The notes: generated by a model not told the origin, from the letters alone. 48,120 nt of DNA from an uncultured SAR116 cluster alpha proteobacterium (GCA_902542765.1 CACBVW010000009.1:1-48120); one strand, 5' to 3'; positions 15,591 through 31,147 are shown, counted from the first letter of the stretch. Numbers and translations are program-made.

Positions 15591-17270
15591 ATGAATAACC
15601 CACAATATATATATTCAATGTATAAATTAAGTAAGGTTTACCCTGGGGGTAAACAAGTAATTAAAGATATAAGTTTATCTTTCTTACCTGGAGCTAAAAT
15701 TGGAGTTCTTGGGGGGAATGGAGCGGGTAAATCAACTCTGTTAAAAATTATGGCAGGTGTTGATAATGAATATAATGGAGAGGCAAAATTAGCCGATGGA
15801 ATAAAAGTAGGTTATCTTGCTCAAGAGCCAGAACTAAATAGCAACTTGAATGTTTATGAAAATGTTATGGAAGGAATGGCTGAAGCAAAACAGCTTGTCG
15901 ATGATTTTAATGCTATTTCTTTAAAATTCTCAGAAGATTTAAATGAAGATGAGATGGATCAAGTCATAACAAAGCAAGGTGAGTTGCAAGAACAAATTGA
16001 TAACATGGATGCATGGGATTTGGATAGAAGAGCAGAGATAGCCATGGATGCATTGAGTCTACCACCAGCAGAGGCTAAGATAGATCATTTGTCTGGTGGT
16101 GAAAAAAGAAGAGTTGCTTTAGCTCAATTACTTTTATCAAATCCTGATTTTTTGTTATTGGATGAACCAACAAACCATTTAGATGCCCTTTCTGTAGCAT
16201 GGTTACAAAGGTTTCTTCATGATTTTCCAGGTACTGTTGTAACCATCACTCATGACAGATATTTTTTAGATGAAGTTGCTGGCTGGATTTTAGAATTAGA
16301 CCGTGGTGAAGGTATTCCCTTTAAAGGCAATTATTCTGGCTGGCTAGAGCAAAAGCAAAAGCGACTTGAACTTGAGGGAAAGTCAGAAGAGGCCAGAAAA
16401 AGAAAAATTAACGAAGAATTAGAATGGATAAAGTCAGCACCTAAAGCAAGACAAGCAAAATCAAAAGCTAGAATTACTTCTTATGAAGAATTAGTCTCGA
16501 AAGAACAGAAAAAAGAAATTAATACTGGAAACCTTGTAATACCACCTGCACCTAGACTTGGTAACGATGTAATAACTTTCAAAAACGTTAGCAAGTCCCT
16601 TGATGACAAATTATTAATAGATAATCTTAGTTTTAAACTTCCCCCAGGAGGAATTATAGGTGTGATTGGCGCAAATGGCGCAGGTAAGACTACTCTATTT
16701 AGATTAATAACTAAAGAAGTGGAACCAAACAGTGGAGAAATTTCAATTGGTGAAACTGTAAGTTTAAACTATGTTGATCAATCAAGAGATGATTTAAAAC
16801 CAGACCAGAACGTATGGCAGTCTATTTGTGATGGATTAGATGAAATACAAATAGGTAAAAAGACTATTCAAAGTAGAGCTTATGTTGGTCAATTTAACTT
16901 CAAAGGATCTGACCAACAAAAAATTGTAAGTCAGTTATCTGGCGGAGAAAGAAATAGAGTGCATTTAGCAAAGATGTTAAAAGATCCAGGTAATGTTTTA
17001 CTTTTGGATGAACCGACTAACGACCTTGATGTAGATACATTAAGAGCATTAGAAGAAGCAATTCTTGCTTTTTCAGGATGTGTAGTTGTAATTTCACATG
17101 ATAGGTGGTTTTTAAATAAACTAGCTACACATATTCTCGCTTTTGAGGGAAGTAGTCATGTAGAGTGGTTTGAAGGAAACTATCAAGATTATGAGTTAGA
17201 CAAAAAAAGGAGATTAGGTGATGAAGCGCTTAATCCAAAACGATTAAAATATAAACCTATATTAAGATAA
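15591..17270 (+). CDS. ettA: Energy-dependent translational throttle protein EttA (ABC-F)
   Basis: EttA binds the ribosomal E site and gates the first elongation step according to ATP/ADP level. It is a soluble protein with two ABC domains and no membrane segment (559 residues). The first ABC has Walker A GGNGAGKST (41-49), signature LSGGEKRRVALAQLLL, Walker B FLLLDEPTNHLD and the switch His in ITHDRYFLDEVAG. The EttA-type linker follows (PFKGNYSGWLEQKQKRLELE to KARQAKSKARITSYEEL). The second ABC has GANGAGKTTLFRLI, LSGGERNRVHLAK, LLLDEPTNDLDVDTLRALEEA and ISHDRWFLNKLATHILAFEG. The first-domain arm (AEAKQLVDDFNAISLKFSED) is also EttA-like. A GAGGGG site precedes the ATG. The closest alternatives are other ABC-F members (Uup, YheS), which are less well matched in the linker and C-terminus. 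Confidence 0.97.
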   Translation: MNNPQYIYSMYKLSKVYPGGKQVIKDISLSFLPGAKIGVLGGNGAGKSTLLKIMAGVDNEYNGEAKLADGIKVGYLAQEPELNSNLNVYENVMEGMAEAKQLVDDFNAISLKFSEDLNEDEMDQVITKQGELQEQIDNMDAWDLDRRAEIAMDALSLPPAEAKIDHLSGGEKRRVALAQLLLSNPDFLLLDEPTNHLDALSVAWLQRFLHDFPGTVVTITHDRYFLDEVAGWILELDRGEGIPFKGNYSGWLEQKQKRLELEGKSEEARKRKINEELEWIKSAPKARQAKSKARITSYEELVSKEQKKEINTGNLVIPPAPRLGNDVITFKNVSKSLDDKLLIDNLSFKLPPGGIIGVIGANGAGKTTLFRLITKEVEPNSGEISIGETVSLNYVDQSRDDLKPDQNVWQSICDGLDEIQIGKKTIQSRAYVGQFNFKGSDQQKIVSQLSGGERNRVHLAKMLKDPGNVLLLDEPTNDLDVDTLRALEEAILAFSGCVVVISHDRWFLNKLATHILAFEGSSHVEWFEGNYQDYELDKKRRLGDEALNPKRLKYKPILR

Positions 17271-17271
17271 A

Positions 17272-17916
17272 TTAATTATCTCTAGTCATTTTGTTCAATA
17301 ATGTGTCAAAGTTGCCTCTATTTTTCCTCAAAATAGATAAAGCTTCGGCTTTTTGTGAGCTTACTAAAGATATGCCTTCTATTTCCAAATCAAGAATTAG
17401 AAATGATCCATTTTTATTCGCAGCTAATTTCCACAAAAGATTTATATCAGGTTTTTTCTTATTAGGATCTTCAATTAATCCTCTTACATAAATTAGTTTT
17501 TTACCACGTCTTTCAGATTTTATTGGTTTATAAGATAATGTTGCTAGAGTGTTAAGATGATCTTCAATAGTAATGACTATTTGTTTTAGTAAAGCAGCTT
17601 TATACTTTTCTTTTTGTATTTCTGAGGCCTTTTTCCAAAAAGACCCAGTTGTGGCTTTGCTCATAAAATCAAGATTAATATATTTTTTTATTAATAATTC
17701 AATTTTTAAGGATCTCTCATTTGGTTCTAGTTTTACAGTGTCAATAGCATGTTTTTGAGCCTCTAAAATCATTTGTTGAATAGTAGATTCACCCATTTTC
17801 AAATTATCTGATAAAGATTTATTAATATTAACGTTAAAAATCATAAAAATTAAAAACGTATAACTTAAAAAATTGCTTATTTTTTTTCTAATCCAAAAGC
17901 TTTTCAAATTCTGCAT
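17272..17916 (-). CDS. mlaC: MlaC-family phospholipid-binding protein (Ttg2D/toluene tolerance)
   Basis: MlaC is the periplasmic phospholipid shuttle between the outer-membrane MlaA complex and the inner-membrane MlaFEDB transporter. From the ATG at 17914-17916 the 214-residue product has a basic N-terminus and a hydrophobic signal-like helix (LSYTFLIFMIFNVNINKSLS). It then shows the Tol_Tol_Ttg2 pattern: LLIKKYINLDFMSKATTGSFWKKASEIQKEKYKAALLKQI and a central RGKKLIYVRGLIEDPNKKKPDINLLWKLAANKNGSFLILDLEIEGISLV. The reading frame is open to 18063, but that part is antisense-like low complexity and overlaps mlaA, so I place the start at 17916, giving a 29-bp overlap with mlaA. Co-location with mlaA supports the call. 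The permease and ATPase genes are not in the window. Confidence 0.85.
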   Translation of the reverse strand: MQNLKSFWIRKKISNFLSYTFLIFMIFNVNINKSLSDNLKMGESTIQQMILEAQKHAIDTVKLEPNERSLKIELLIKKYINLDFMSKATTGSFWKKASEIQKEKYKAALLKQIVITIEDHLNTLATLSYKPIKSERRGKKLIYVRGLIEDPNKKKPDINLLWKLAANKNGSFLILDLEIEGISLVSSQKAEALSILRKNRGNFDTLLNKMTRDN

Positions 17917-18622
17917 CCAAATTGTTATTTTTATTCTCAATATATTTTTCACTATAAATTTCATTACGCCTATTTTGTAGGTAAAAAGATCTAACTTTGA
18001 CATAAGGATCAGCTGAAAGATAAATGTTGTCGAGTGTTTTAGACATTTTACTTCTCTTGTCAATTATATTAATAGGAACTTCAGCTAAGTTCAAATCATC
18101 AATTGAATTAGAAGATAAAGTTGCCATATTTTGTCTGTCTAGGATAGTTCCAGTTAAATCCCTAGTTGTTTTTGGTCCAATTAAGGGCACCATCAAAAAG
18201 GGTCCTTCTGAAACATTTAACCTAGCAAGGGTTGATCCAAAATCTCTCTTTTTAATAACAGTTTCGCCTTTGTCTAGATCATAAAAACCTAGTGTAAGGC
18301 CATTTAAAAGAAACTTAGCTGATGCTAAAATCGTATTTTCCATATCTGTTTGTAGAGCGCTGTTAATTATAGTATTAGGCGTGTCCATCCATTGAAGATG
18401 ATTACTAACACCTGATCTGATTTTTGTAGGAACTTTTTTGACATAAGTTTTGCTTATTGGTGATATAATTTTCTGATCTACATATTTATTGAATTGAAAT
18501 ACGTTTCTATTTATTTTTTCGAATGGATCTCTATTTTCAGATGCAAACTTGGTAGGATTTGAGCACCCATTTAAAATAAACAAAGCTGCTATGAATTTTA
18601 CAAATAAAAATTTCTTAGTCAT
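17888..18622 (-). CDS. mlaA: Outer-membrane lipoprotein MlaA (VacJ)
   Basis: MlaA removes mislocalised phospholipids from the outer leaflet of the outer membrane and passes them to MlaC. The 244-residue protein has a lipoprotein signal: a basic start, a hydrophobic stretch, and the lipobox LFILNGC with acylated Cys at residue 20. The conserved MlaA core follows: DPFEKINRNVFQFNKYVDQKIISP, VSNHLQWMDTPNTIINSALQ, FLLNGLTLGFYDLDKGETV, and RDFGSTLARLNVSEGPFLMVPLIGPKTTRDLTG. It is transcribed with mlaC (29-bp overlap). It is divergent from uvrD across a 138-bp intergenic region that probably holds both promoters. Confidence 0.94.
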   Translation of the reverse strand: MTKKFLFVKFIAALFILNGCSNPTKFASENRDPFEKINRNVFQFNKYVDQKIISPISKTYVKKVPTKIRSGVSNHLQWMDTPNTIINSALQTDMENTILASAKFLLNGLTLGFYDLDKGETVIKKRDFGSTLARLNVSEGPFLMVPLIGPKTTRDLTGTILDRQNMATLSSNSIDDLNLAEVPINIIDKRSKMSKTLDNIYLSADPYVKVRSFYLQNRRNEIYSEKYIENKNNNLDAEFEKLLD

Positions 18623-18760
18623 GTAATGAACACACGTTAATTAATTAAATCATAATTTTATTATTATTAATTTATTAAATTTGTACAAGTTAAACCACAA
18701 ATATGTTAAAAATATGTAAGTGTTTTTCTTAAATTCTTTATAATAAAATATAAAAAAATT

Positions 18761-20998
18761 ATGACCCAATTTTATAATCATCAAGCATTTATAGACCTTA
18801 ATGATTCTCAAAAAGAGGCTGTGAAAAATCTTGATGGCCCTTTATTAGTACTTTCTGGCGCAGGAACAGGAAAAACCAGAGTTCTTACTGCAAGACTAGC
18901 AAACTTATTATATAGTAATAAGACTAAGCCATGGAATATTCTTGCAGTAACTTTCACTAATAAAGCTGCAAAAGAAATGAGAATCAGACTTGAAAGTTTA
19001 ATTGGGCCATCAGCAAACTCGGTATGGTTAGGTACCTTCCATTCAATAGCTGCTAGAATATTACGAGAAAATTCAGAAGTTATAGGTTTAAATTCAAATT
19101 ATACAATTATAACTCCAGATGATCAGATTAGGCTTCTAAAACAAATAATGATTGATCAAGACATTGATATTAAAAAGTTTACTCCAAAAGCAATGTCTAA
19201 TTTAATTAGTTCTTGGAAAGATAAAGGTTATAAACCTAATGACATAAATCAATCTGATAATGATTTCTTTGCTAATGGTAAAGCAATAAACATATATAAA
19301 TCTTACCAAACAAGATTGGTAACTTTAAATTCTGCTGATTTTGGTGATTTACTGTTATATAATTTAACCATATTTACGGAACATTCAGACATATTACAAA
19401 AATATCAATCTAAAATTTTATTTTTTCTAGTTGACGAATATCAAGATACAAATACTATTCAATATTTATGGCTTAAATTATTTGCAAATAAATCTCAAAA
19501 TATTTGTTGTGTAGGGGATGATGATCAATCTATTTATGGTTGGCGTGGAGCACAAGTTGGAAATATTTTAAAATTTGAAAAAGATTATACCACAGCTAAG
19601 GTAATAAAATTAGAAGAAAATTACAGATCAACTGGCCGAATATTAGAAGCTGCCAACAGTATAATTTCCAATAATAAAGAAAGATTAAGTAAAAAACTTA
19701 AAACTTCTTCTGGGGATGGAGACAAAATTAATTTAATTTCTGTATGGGATGGTGTTGAAGAAGCTAAAATAACCAGTTTAGAAATTGAAAACTTACACTC
19801 ACTTGGCTTTAGATATGATCAAATAGCTGTTTTAGTTAGAGCAGGGCACCAAACTAGATATTTTGAGGAAAGATTTGTAGATATCGGTATTCCATATAAA
19901 GTAATTGGAGCAAAATTCTACGAACGTTTAGAAATCAGAGATGCTTTAGCTTATTTGAGAGTTGTCCAGCAACCTAACGATGATTTAGCGCTAGAAAGAA
20001 TAATAAATGTTCCAAAACGAGGATTAGGAACAAGTACAACTAGTTTAATACATTCATATGCAAAAAATAATAATATTTCTTTTTTTTCAGCTTCTCAAGA
20101 ATTGTTGTTGACTGACGAGTTAAGACCCAATGTAAAAAGAACATTACAAAATTTAATAAATCAATTTATTGATTGGAACAATCATAACAAAGAAATTTCT
20201 CATACAGACTTGGCTTTAAAAGTACTCGAAGAATCTGGGTATATAGGTCACTGGCAAAATGAAAATTCGATCGAAGGCGAAGGTAGATTAGAAAATTTAA
20301 AAGAGTTGATTAATGCTATGAGTGCTTTTGATAATTTATCAGGATTTTTAGAGCATATATCGTTAGTTATGGATGGAGATAATGAAGCTGAGGCAGGTGA
20401 AGTTTCTCTAATGACTTTACATGCTGCTAAAGGACTTGAATTTGATGCTGTTTTTCTACCTGGATGGGAAGAAGGTATTTTCCCAAGTCAGAGATCTATT
20501 GATGAATTAGGCTTGTTAGGTTTGGAAGAAGAAAGAAGGTTAGCTTATGTTGGAATTACGCGAGCAAAAAAAAGACTTTTTATAACCTTTGCGGCTAATA
20601 GACAAATTCATGGTTTATGGCAAGGCTCAATTCCGTCAAGATTTATAAGTGAATTGCCAAAAAAGATTATTAATGAAAATATAGAGGGTAATCTTGGAGC
20701 AGATGTGTCTAGCTATAATCAAATTGATTTTGACTTATCATCAAACAATTACTCATATGGGCCAGGATTTATTAGAGCAAAACAAAACGGCATCAAAAGT
20801 CTTAATGTTTATAAAAATTCTCAATTTGAGAAGAGCCTACCTGGCCCAAATTTAAACCTTAATGTAGGTCAAAGAGTTTTTCATCAAAAATTTGGTATGG
20901 GTCTTATTATTTCTTCAGATGGAGACAAACTGAATATAAATTTTGATAAAGCTGGTGAAAAGAAAGTAGTATCTAGTTTCGTTAAAATAATAGAATAA
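18761..20998 (+). CDS. uvrD: DNA helicase II, UvrD/PcrA type
   Basis: A 3'-5' superfamily 1 helicase for nucleotide excision and mismatch repair. The 745 residues carry all the helicase motifs: Q-motif LNDSQKEAV, Walker A SGAGTGKTR (32-40), VTFTNKAAKEM, GTFHSIAARIL, Walker B LVDEYQDTN, GDDDQSIYGWRGA, LEENYRST, motif V (SLMTLHAAKGLEFDAVFLPGWEEGIFP) and motif VI (EERRLAYVGITRAKKRLF). A C-terminal VGQRVFHQKFGMGLII segment is the Tudor-like domain of UvrD/PcrA. The 138-bp upstream region is shared with mlaA. prmA begins 11 bases downstream. Confidence 0.97.
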   Translation: MTQFYNHQAFIDLNDSQKEAVKNLDGPLLVLSGAGTGKTRVLTARLANLLYSNKTKPWNILAVTFTNKAAKEMRIRLESLIGPSANSVWLGTFHSIAARILRENSEVIGLNSNYTIITPDDQIRLLKQIMIDQDIDIKKFTPKAMSNLISSWKDKGYKPNDINQSDNDFFANGKAINIYKSYQTRLVTLNSADFGDLLLYNLTIFTEHSDILQKYQSKILFFLVDEYQDTNTIQYLWLKLFANKSQNICCVGDDDQSIYGWRGAQVGNILKFEKDYTTAKVIKLEENYRSTGRILEAANSIISNNKERLSKKLKTSSGDGDKINLISVWDGVEEAKITSLEIENLHSLGFRYDQIAVLVRAGHQTRYFEERFVDIGIPYKVIGAKFYERLEIRDALAYLRVVQQPNDDLALERIINVPKRGLGTSTTSLIHSYAKNNNISFFSASQELLLTDELRPNVKRTLQNLINQFIDWNNHNKEISHTDLALKVLEESGYIGHWQNENSIEGEGRLENLKELINAMSAFDNLSGFLEHISLVMDGDNEAEAGEVSLMTLHAAKGLEFDAVFLPGWEEGIFPSQRSIDELGLLGLEEERRLAYVGITRAKKRLFITFAANRQIHGLWQGSIPSRFISELPKKIINENIEGNLGADVSSYNQIDFDLSSNNYSYGPGFIRAKQNGIKSLNVYKNSQFEKSLPGPNLNLNVGQRVFHQKFGMGLIISSDGDKLNINFDKAGEKKVVSSFVKIIE

Positions 20999-21009
20999 AA
21001 CGCATAGTT

Positions 21010-21999
21010 ATGGATTTATGGTCAATCAGAATTTTTGTAGAGGATAAGTTTAAAGAATTATTTTATGAATTTTTTGAAAATTTTGATGGATATTTATCAT
21101 CTAGTTTGTTTCAGGATAAAGATTTAAGCGTCAGGTATGATATAAGCAAATCCTATGATTTAACGGCTAATAAATTAGGTGAGTTTCATCTAAATAAATA
21201 TTGGATATTAGAAATTATTCTTAATATTAAACCTGACAAAAAGTTTATAAAAACCAAACTTAATTTCATTGCTAAGCAATTTAAACTAAATAAACTTTAT
21301 GATTATAAAGAAAAAAATAATGATAAAGAATTTTTAAATAAAATTTACATATCTAAAATTATTAATAAAGATTGGCTTAAAGAAAACAGGTCATCATTTC
21401 CATCTATAAATATTGACAACTTTTATATTTATGGTTCTCATATTAAAAAAGAGTGTTCTGAAAATAAAATACCAATAAAAATAGATGCTTCCTTTGCATT
21501 TGGAACTGGATCCCATGAAACTACAAGGAGTTGCTTAAATTCCTTAACTTATTTATCTAAAATTTATAATCCAAAATCTGTATTAGATTACGGTTGTGGA
21601 ACTGGAATTCTTGGAATAGCGTCAAAAAAAATCTTTAAAAATAATAAAATTACCTTTGTTGATATAGATATAAATGCATTAAAACTAACAAAACAAAATC
21701 TTACATTAAATAATATTATTAGCAGAGAGGTTTTACTTTCTAAATCAAACACAATGAAAAATTTCAACAAAAAAAAATATTATGATTTAATTTTTGCTAA
21801 TATTCTTTTTGGTCCTCTAACAAGTTTAGCACCTAGACTTAAACTTATCTCAAAACCAAATTCATTTATAGTTTTATCAGGGCTTTTGAGTAATCAAATC
21901 ACAAATATTGTTAATAGATATAAAATGTTTGGGTTTAAATTGAAAAAAAAGATTATTATAAATGGGTGGGGAACAGTAATAATGAGACGTCAATTTTAA
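21010..21999 (+). CDS. prmA: Ribosomal protein L11 methyltransferase PrmA
   Basis: PrmA uses S-adenosylmethionine to trimethylate several residues of ribosomal protein L11. The 329-residue protein shows a divergent N-terminal L11-binding part (MDLWSIRIFVEDKFKELFYE). The catalytic part has IKIDASFAFGTGSHETTRSCL, the hallmark PrmA segment, then the SAM motif SVLDYGCGTGILGIASKKI, DIDINALKLTKQN, the catalytic-region NILFGPLTSLAPRLK and LSGLLSNQITNIVNRY. Lysine-rich loops reflect the AT bias. It lies 11 bases after uvrD and 14 bases before the aminopeptidase gene; the three are probably co-transcribed. Confidence 0.92.
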   Translation: MDLWSIRIFVEDKFKELFYEFFENFDGYLSSSLFQDKDLSVRYDISKSYDLTANKLGEFHLNKYWILEIILNIKPDKKFIKTKLNFIAKQFKLNKLYDYKEKNNDKEFLNKIYISKIINKDWLKENRSSFPSINIDNFYIYGSHIKKECSENKIPIKIDASFAFGTGSHETTRSCLNSLTYLSKIYNPKSVLDYGCGTGILGIASKKIFKNNKITFVDIDINALKLTKQNLTLNNIISREVLLSKSNTMKNFNKKKYYDLIFANILFGPLTSLAPRLKLISKPNSFIVLSGLLSNQITNIVNRYKMFGFKLKKKIIINGWGTVIMRRQF

Positions 22000-22013
22000 T
22001 TAAAGAGTAAAGT

Positions 22014-27491
<5,478 letters not shown>

Positions 27492-27498
27492 TTTCTTA

Positions 27499-28326
27499 TT
27501 AAAAAAAATCTTTGAAAAAATTTATAATTGAAAATTCGTCATCTTTTTGTTGATTGAGTTTAGATTTATTTTTCAATAAAGTTTTACTAAGTTTTGTCCA
27601 CTCACTTTTAGGAAAATTATAATCAAGTAATGCATTACTTTTAATAGCTTCATCATTTAACCCAAGCATAAGAAAAGCTTCACTTAATCTATATAGTGTT
27701 TCTGGAATAACAGACGTATTTTGATAATCTTGTAGTATAGATTTAAATCGTTTGATTGAACTTCCTGGGGCACCTTTTCTTAAATAAAATTTTGCAACAT
27801 TTAATTCATTTTTTGCAAGTGTATTTTTTATCAATTGTATTTTTAATTTTGCATCTTTAGCGTAAGTTGTATTAGGGTATTTGGTGATAATTAAATTGAA
27901 ATATTTCAGTGATTTAATTGAGGTGCTTGGGTCTCTATCTTCATTAGAAATCTGTGCATAGTAACTCATGGCCAATAAATAGTGAGCATATTCTGTCAAT
28001 TCTCCTTTAGGGTTCATTTCTATAAAAGAACTTAATTTTGCCACAGCTTTTTTGATATCATTTTTTTGATACAACGAATAGGCAGACATTACTTCTGATT
28101 TTGATGATAAAGAAGAAAAAGGATAATTTAAAAAAACATTGTCAAATTCTAACGTTGCTGAACTAAAACTACCTTTTTTAAGAGAAGCTAAAGCTTTCGA
28201 GTATAGTTCTATATCAGATGGTTGGGATATTTTGTTATCTGATTTAGTATTGGTGCAGTTTGATAATATAAATGCAAGGAAAAATATTTTAAATATAATC
28301 AGCTTTTTATTTATGAGTTCTATCAT
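27499..28326 (-). CDS. bamD: Outer membrane assembly lipoprotein BamD (ComL/YfiO)
   Basis: BamD is the essential lipoprotein of the BAM complex that folds beta-barrel proteins into the outer membrane. The 275-residue protein has an N-terminal lipoprotein signal with lipobox FILSNC (Cys 24). Tetratricopeptide-like helices follow: LYSKALASLKKGSFSSATLEFDNVFLNYPFSS, KAVAKLSSFIEMNPKGELTEYAHYLLAMSYYAQI, and KYFNLIITKYPNTTYAKDAKLKIQLIKNTLAKNELNVAKFYLRKGAPGSSIKRFKSIL. The Y-LRKGA-x-x-S-x-x-R-F segment is typical. The gene is 88 bp downstream of lpxC and 7 bp upstream of recN. Confidence 0.94.
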   Translation of the reverse strand: MIELINKKLIIFKIFFLAFILSNCTNTKSDNKISQPSDIELYSKALASLKKGSFSSATLEFDNVFLNYPFSSLSSKSEVMSAYSLYQKNDIKKAVAKLSSFIEMNPKGELTEYAHYLLAMSYYAQISNEDRDPSTSIKSLKYFNLIITKYPNTTYAKDAKLKIQLIKNTLAKNELNVAKFYLRKGAPGSSIKRFKSILQDYQNTSVIPETLYRLSEAFLMLGLNDEAIKSNALLDYNFPKSEWTKLSKTLLKNKSKLNQQKDDEFSIINFFKDFF

Positions 28327-28414
28327 GATTTTTCTGATCTAATTCATTTGGACAACTTTATTATGAAAAATAAGGTTTGTATATTAAAATCAACTTAATA
28401 TTTCTTACAAAGTA

Positions 28415-29380
28415 CTAGGCAACACAAGTTATATGAGTTGAGGCGTTGTTATTATCAATTAAATCATGAAATTTATCATTGTTATTTTCAGGCAGAATAT
28501 CTTCAATGCTATAATTATTTTTGTTTTTTAGTACCTCTCTAACAAGTTGTTGGTTTAAATTGTGACCAGGGGCAAAACAATCAATATTTCCAACTAATTG
28601 CATACCTAATAAATAAAAATCCCCAATACAGTCTAGAGTTTTATGCTTTACGAATTCTTTTTCTAATCTTAATCCATCGGGATTTAATATTTTATATTTA
28701 TCAACTACAATGGCGTTATTTAAATTACCTCCAATAGCAAGTCCAGCAGTTCTCATTTTTTCTATATCTTCATAAAGAGTATAGGTTCTAGCCTTTGATA
28801 AATTATTAATAAAATTATCTTGTGTATGAGTATAAAAATATTCTGAGTATCCAATTATAGTCTTAGGATAATTAATAGAGATATTAATTGATAATGTGTT
28901 GGATGGAGAAATTGAAATAAATCTATCTCCACTTTTTACTTTTACTTTTTTTAGAATCTTAAAAATTTTCTTTCTTTTATTTAAGGCTTTGATACCAGAG
29001 TCTAGAATTTTTTTTACATACTCGTTAGAGCTTCCATCTAACGCAGGTAATTCTGAAGAGTTAGTTTTAACAATAGCATTATCTATACCCAATGCACTCA
29101 ATGCAGCCATTAAGTGTTCAATGGTAGCAACAAAATTTCCGCTTGAGTTAGCTATTTTTGTACATAATCTAGAATCTACCACATTATCAATTACAGCTTT
29201 GATAAAGTTATTGTTTTTTAAATCAGTTCTCTCAAAAACAATTCCATAGTCAGCTTCAGCAGGCTCTATACTCATTGATACGGCTCTACCACTATGAACA
29301 CCAACACCAGAAAAATGAATTTTTCTTTTAAGAGTTTTTTGTAATAAAATATTAGGTGTTGTTGTATTAATGTAATTCAT
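28415..29380 (-). CDS. lpxC: UDP-3-O-acyl-N-acetylglucosamine deacetylase LpxC
   Basis: LpxC is the zinc deacetylase that commits precursor to lipid A, showing that this organism makes lipopolysaccharide. Conserved parts are QKTLKRKIHFSGVGVHSGR at the start, ATIEHLMAALSALGIDNAIV with the first zinc His, the LPALDGSSNEYV segment, and HKTLDCIGDFYLLG with the second His and the Asp ligand. GHNLNQQLVREVL follows near the catalytic His. I start it at ATG 29378-29380 (321 residues): a GAGGA site lies 7 bases upstream and homology starts there. The 25 extra codons of the open frame (to 29455) look like untranslated leader. It follows ftsZ, from whose stop it is separated by 81 bp, so a separate promoter is possible. 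Confidence 0.95.
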   Translation of the reverse strand: MNYINTTTPNILLQKTLKRKIHFSGVGVHSGRAVSMSIEPAEADYGIVFERTDLKNNNFIKAVIDNVVDSRLCTKIANSSGNFVATIEHLMAALSALGIDNAIVKTNSSELPALDGSSNEYVKKILDSGIKALNKRKKIFKILKKVKVKSGDRFISISPSNTLSINISINYPKTIIGYSEYFYTHTQDNFINNLSKARTYTLYEDIEKMRTAGLAIGGNLNNAIVVDKYKILNPDGLRLEKEFVKHKTLDCIGDFYLLGMQLVGNIDCFAPGHNLNQQLVREVLKNKNNYSIEDILPENNNDKFHDLIDNNNASTHITCVA

Positions 29381-29461
29381 ATTCAATTCCTCGAATATAC
29401 TTCTATAACTCTTTATAATTAAATACAAATCACATATAATTACCAAATATTTCAATTTACA

Positions 29462-31111
29462 TCAATTTGCTTGCCTTCTTAAAAATGCTGGAATTTCTAG
29501 TACTTTTTCGTCTATATCTTCATCCTCTAGTTCAATTTCAGTTAGGTCAATCTGATGTTTGTCAATTGTGGTTTGATCTTCATTCTGAAACAGATCAAAG
29601 TTATTGTTTTTATTTTCGGATACTTCGTCATTTTTGCTCAGATCAAAATTAACTTCCTTTTTATGTTTGTTTTCTAAATTTTGATCTTCTTGTTTAGAAT
29701 TAGATATCATATTAGTCTTTTCTAATTCTGTTCCAATAATTTTATCTTCTTGTAGATTTAAATTTGGATCTAATTTTATTTCACTTGCCTTATGATTACC
29801 AAAAAAAGATGAAACACGATTCAACAAAGATTGAGGCTTAGATTGAGTAAATTGGTTGTCAGGTTTATTGTCGAAAATTGATTTGAGTTCTTCATTATTT
29901 ATGTTGATGTTATGAGCATTCTCATCCACTACAGGCTCATTTTCTTGTTTTGTATCTAATCTGTTAATCTCAGATACTAAATCAATTTGGTCAATGTTAC
30001 TTTTCTCTAAAACTTCTATATCATCGTCGATAGAAACTTTTTCTGTTTTATATTCAGAACTCTCTGTTTCTAAACCTAAATTTTCTTTTTTTGAAATAAG
30101 CTGATCTTTATCTATTTTATTATCAAAATAATTTTGATTTTCATTTCTGTTTATGCCAGTTGCAACTACTGATACTTTTATTATTCCTTCAAGATTATTG
30201 TCAATAGATGATCCAAAAATAATATTTGCATTTTCATCTACTTCATTTCTAATTTTACTTGCTGCTTCATCTACTTCAAATAATGCCATATCAGGACCGC
30301 CTTGAATATTTAGTAAAATTGATCTTGCGCCTTTAATATTTGTATCGTCAAGGAGTGGATTATTAAGGGCTTCTTGTGCTGCATTTTTAGCTCTATTTTC
30401 TCCTGAACTTTCACCTGTACCCATCATAGCACTGCCCATGTTCGCCATTACAGTTTTGATATCAGCAAAATCTAAATTAATCATCCCAGGATTAGTGATT
30501 AAATTTGTAATGCCACAAATACCTTGATAAAGAACGTCATCAGCCATTTTAAATGCTTCAGCAAAAGTAGTTTTTTCATTAGCTATTTTAAAAAGATTTT
30601 GATTTGGGATCACTATTAATGTATCTACATTTTCTTTTAACATGGACAAACTTTTTTCTGCTACATCCATTCGTTTTTTTCCTTCAAAATCAAAAGGTTT
30701 AGTTACTACTGCAACTGTTAATATCCCTTTTTCTCTAGCTGCTTTTGCTATGACTGGAGCCGCTCCTGAACCAGTTCCTCCACCCATACCAGTAGTAATG
30801 AATAGCATATTAACATCACTAAATTCAGCGATTATTTCTTCAATTGATTCTTCTGCGGCTTTTTTACCAGTTTCTGCATCAGATCCTGCTCCAAGTCCTA
30901 AAGTTATACTCTTGCCAAGTTGTATTTGTTTGGATGTGAGGCTTCTTGACAAAGCTTGACCATCGGTATTTGCAACCAAAAAATCTATATTTTCTATTTT
31001 TTCACTAATCATAGTGTTCACTGCATTACCTCCAGCTCCTCCAATTCCGATTACACATATTTTAGGTTTTGTGTCGTTTATGTTTTCTGGTATTGTGATA
31101 TTAAGGGTCAT
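29462..31111 (-). CDS. ftsZ: Cell division GTPase FtsZ
   Basis: FtsZ polymerises into the division ring. The 549-residue protein has the tubulin-like core at about residues 15-320: [21 protein letters not shown], the GTP signature [18 protein letters not shown] (GGGTGSG at 110-116), [21 protein letters not shown], and [12 protein letters not shown] with the synergy-region residues. A disordered, acidic Asp/Glu/Asn/Lys-rich linker of about 215 residues follows (about 321-537). The end is the conserved peptide [12 protein letters not shown] that binds FtsA and other partners. The ATG has one of the best ribosome sites of the window, AAGGAG about 6-7 bases upstream. It follows ftsA by 36 bases and precedes lpxC. 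Confidence 0.98.
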   Translation of the reverse strand: MTLNITIPENINDTKPKICVIGIGGAGGNAVNTMISEKIENIDFLVANTDGQALSRSLTSKQIQLGKSITLGLGAGSDAETGKKAAEESIEEIIAEFSDVNMLFITTGMGGGTGSGAAPVIAKAAREKGILTVAVVTKPFDFEGKKRMDVAEKSLSMLKENVDTLIVIPNQNLFKIANEKTTFAEAFKMADDVLYQGICGITNLITNPGMINLDFADIKTVMANMGSAMMGTGESSGENRAKNAAQEALNNPLLDDTNIKGARSILLNIQGGPDMALFEVDEAASKIRNEVDENANIIFGSSIDNNLEGIIKVSVVATGINRNENQNYFDNKIDKDQLISKKENLGLETESSEYKTEKVSIDDDIEVLEKSNIDQIDLVSEINRLDTKQENEPVVDENAHNININNEELKSIFDNKPDNQFTQSKPQSLLNRVSSFFGNHKASEIKLDPNLNLQEDKIIGTELEKTNMISNSKQEDQNLENKHKKEVNFDLSKNDEVSENKNNNFDLFQNEDQTTIDKHQIDLTEIELEDEDIDEKVLEIPAFLRRQAN

Positions 31112-31147
31112 TTTTTTCTCCTTTATTAAGTTATTATTAGATTTAAT

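Noticed and set aside
17917-18063. Upstream extension of mlaC
   Set aside because: It would overlap mlaA by 176 bases and lacks a signal peptide. The ATG at 17916 gives a normal signal and length.
18681-18707. uvrD promoter TTGTAC-N15-TATGTT
   Set aside because: The spacing is too short and the match is weak, so it is not listed as a feature.
29381-29455. Longer lpxC start
   Set aside because: The GAGGA site and family start both support 29380.
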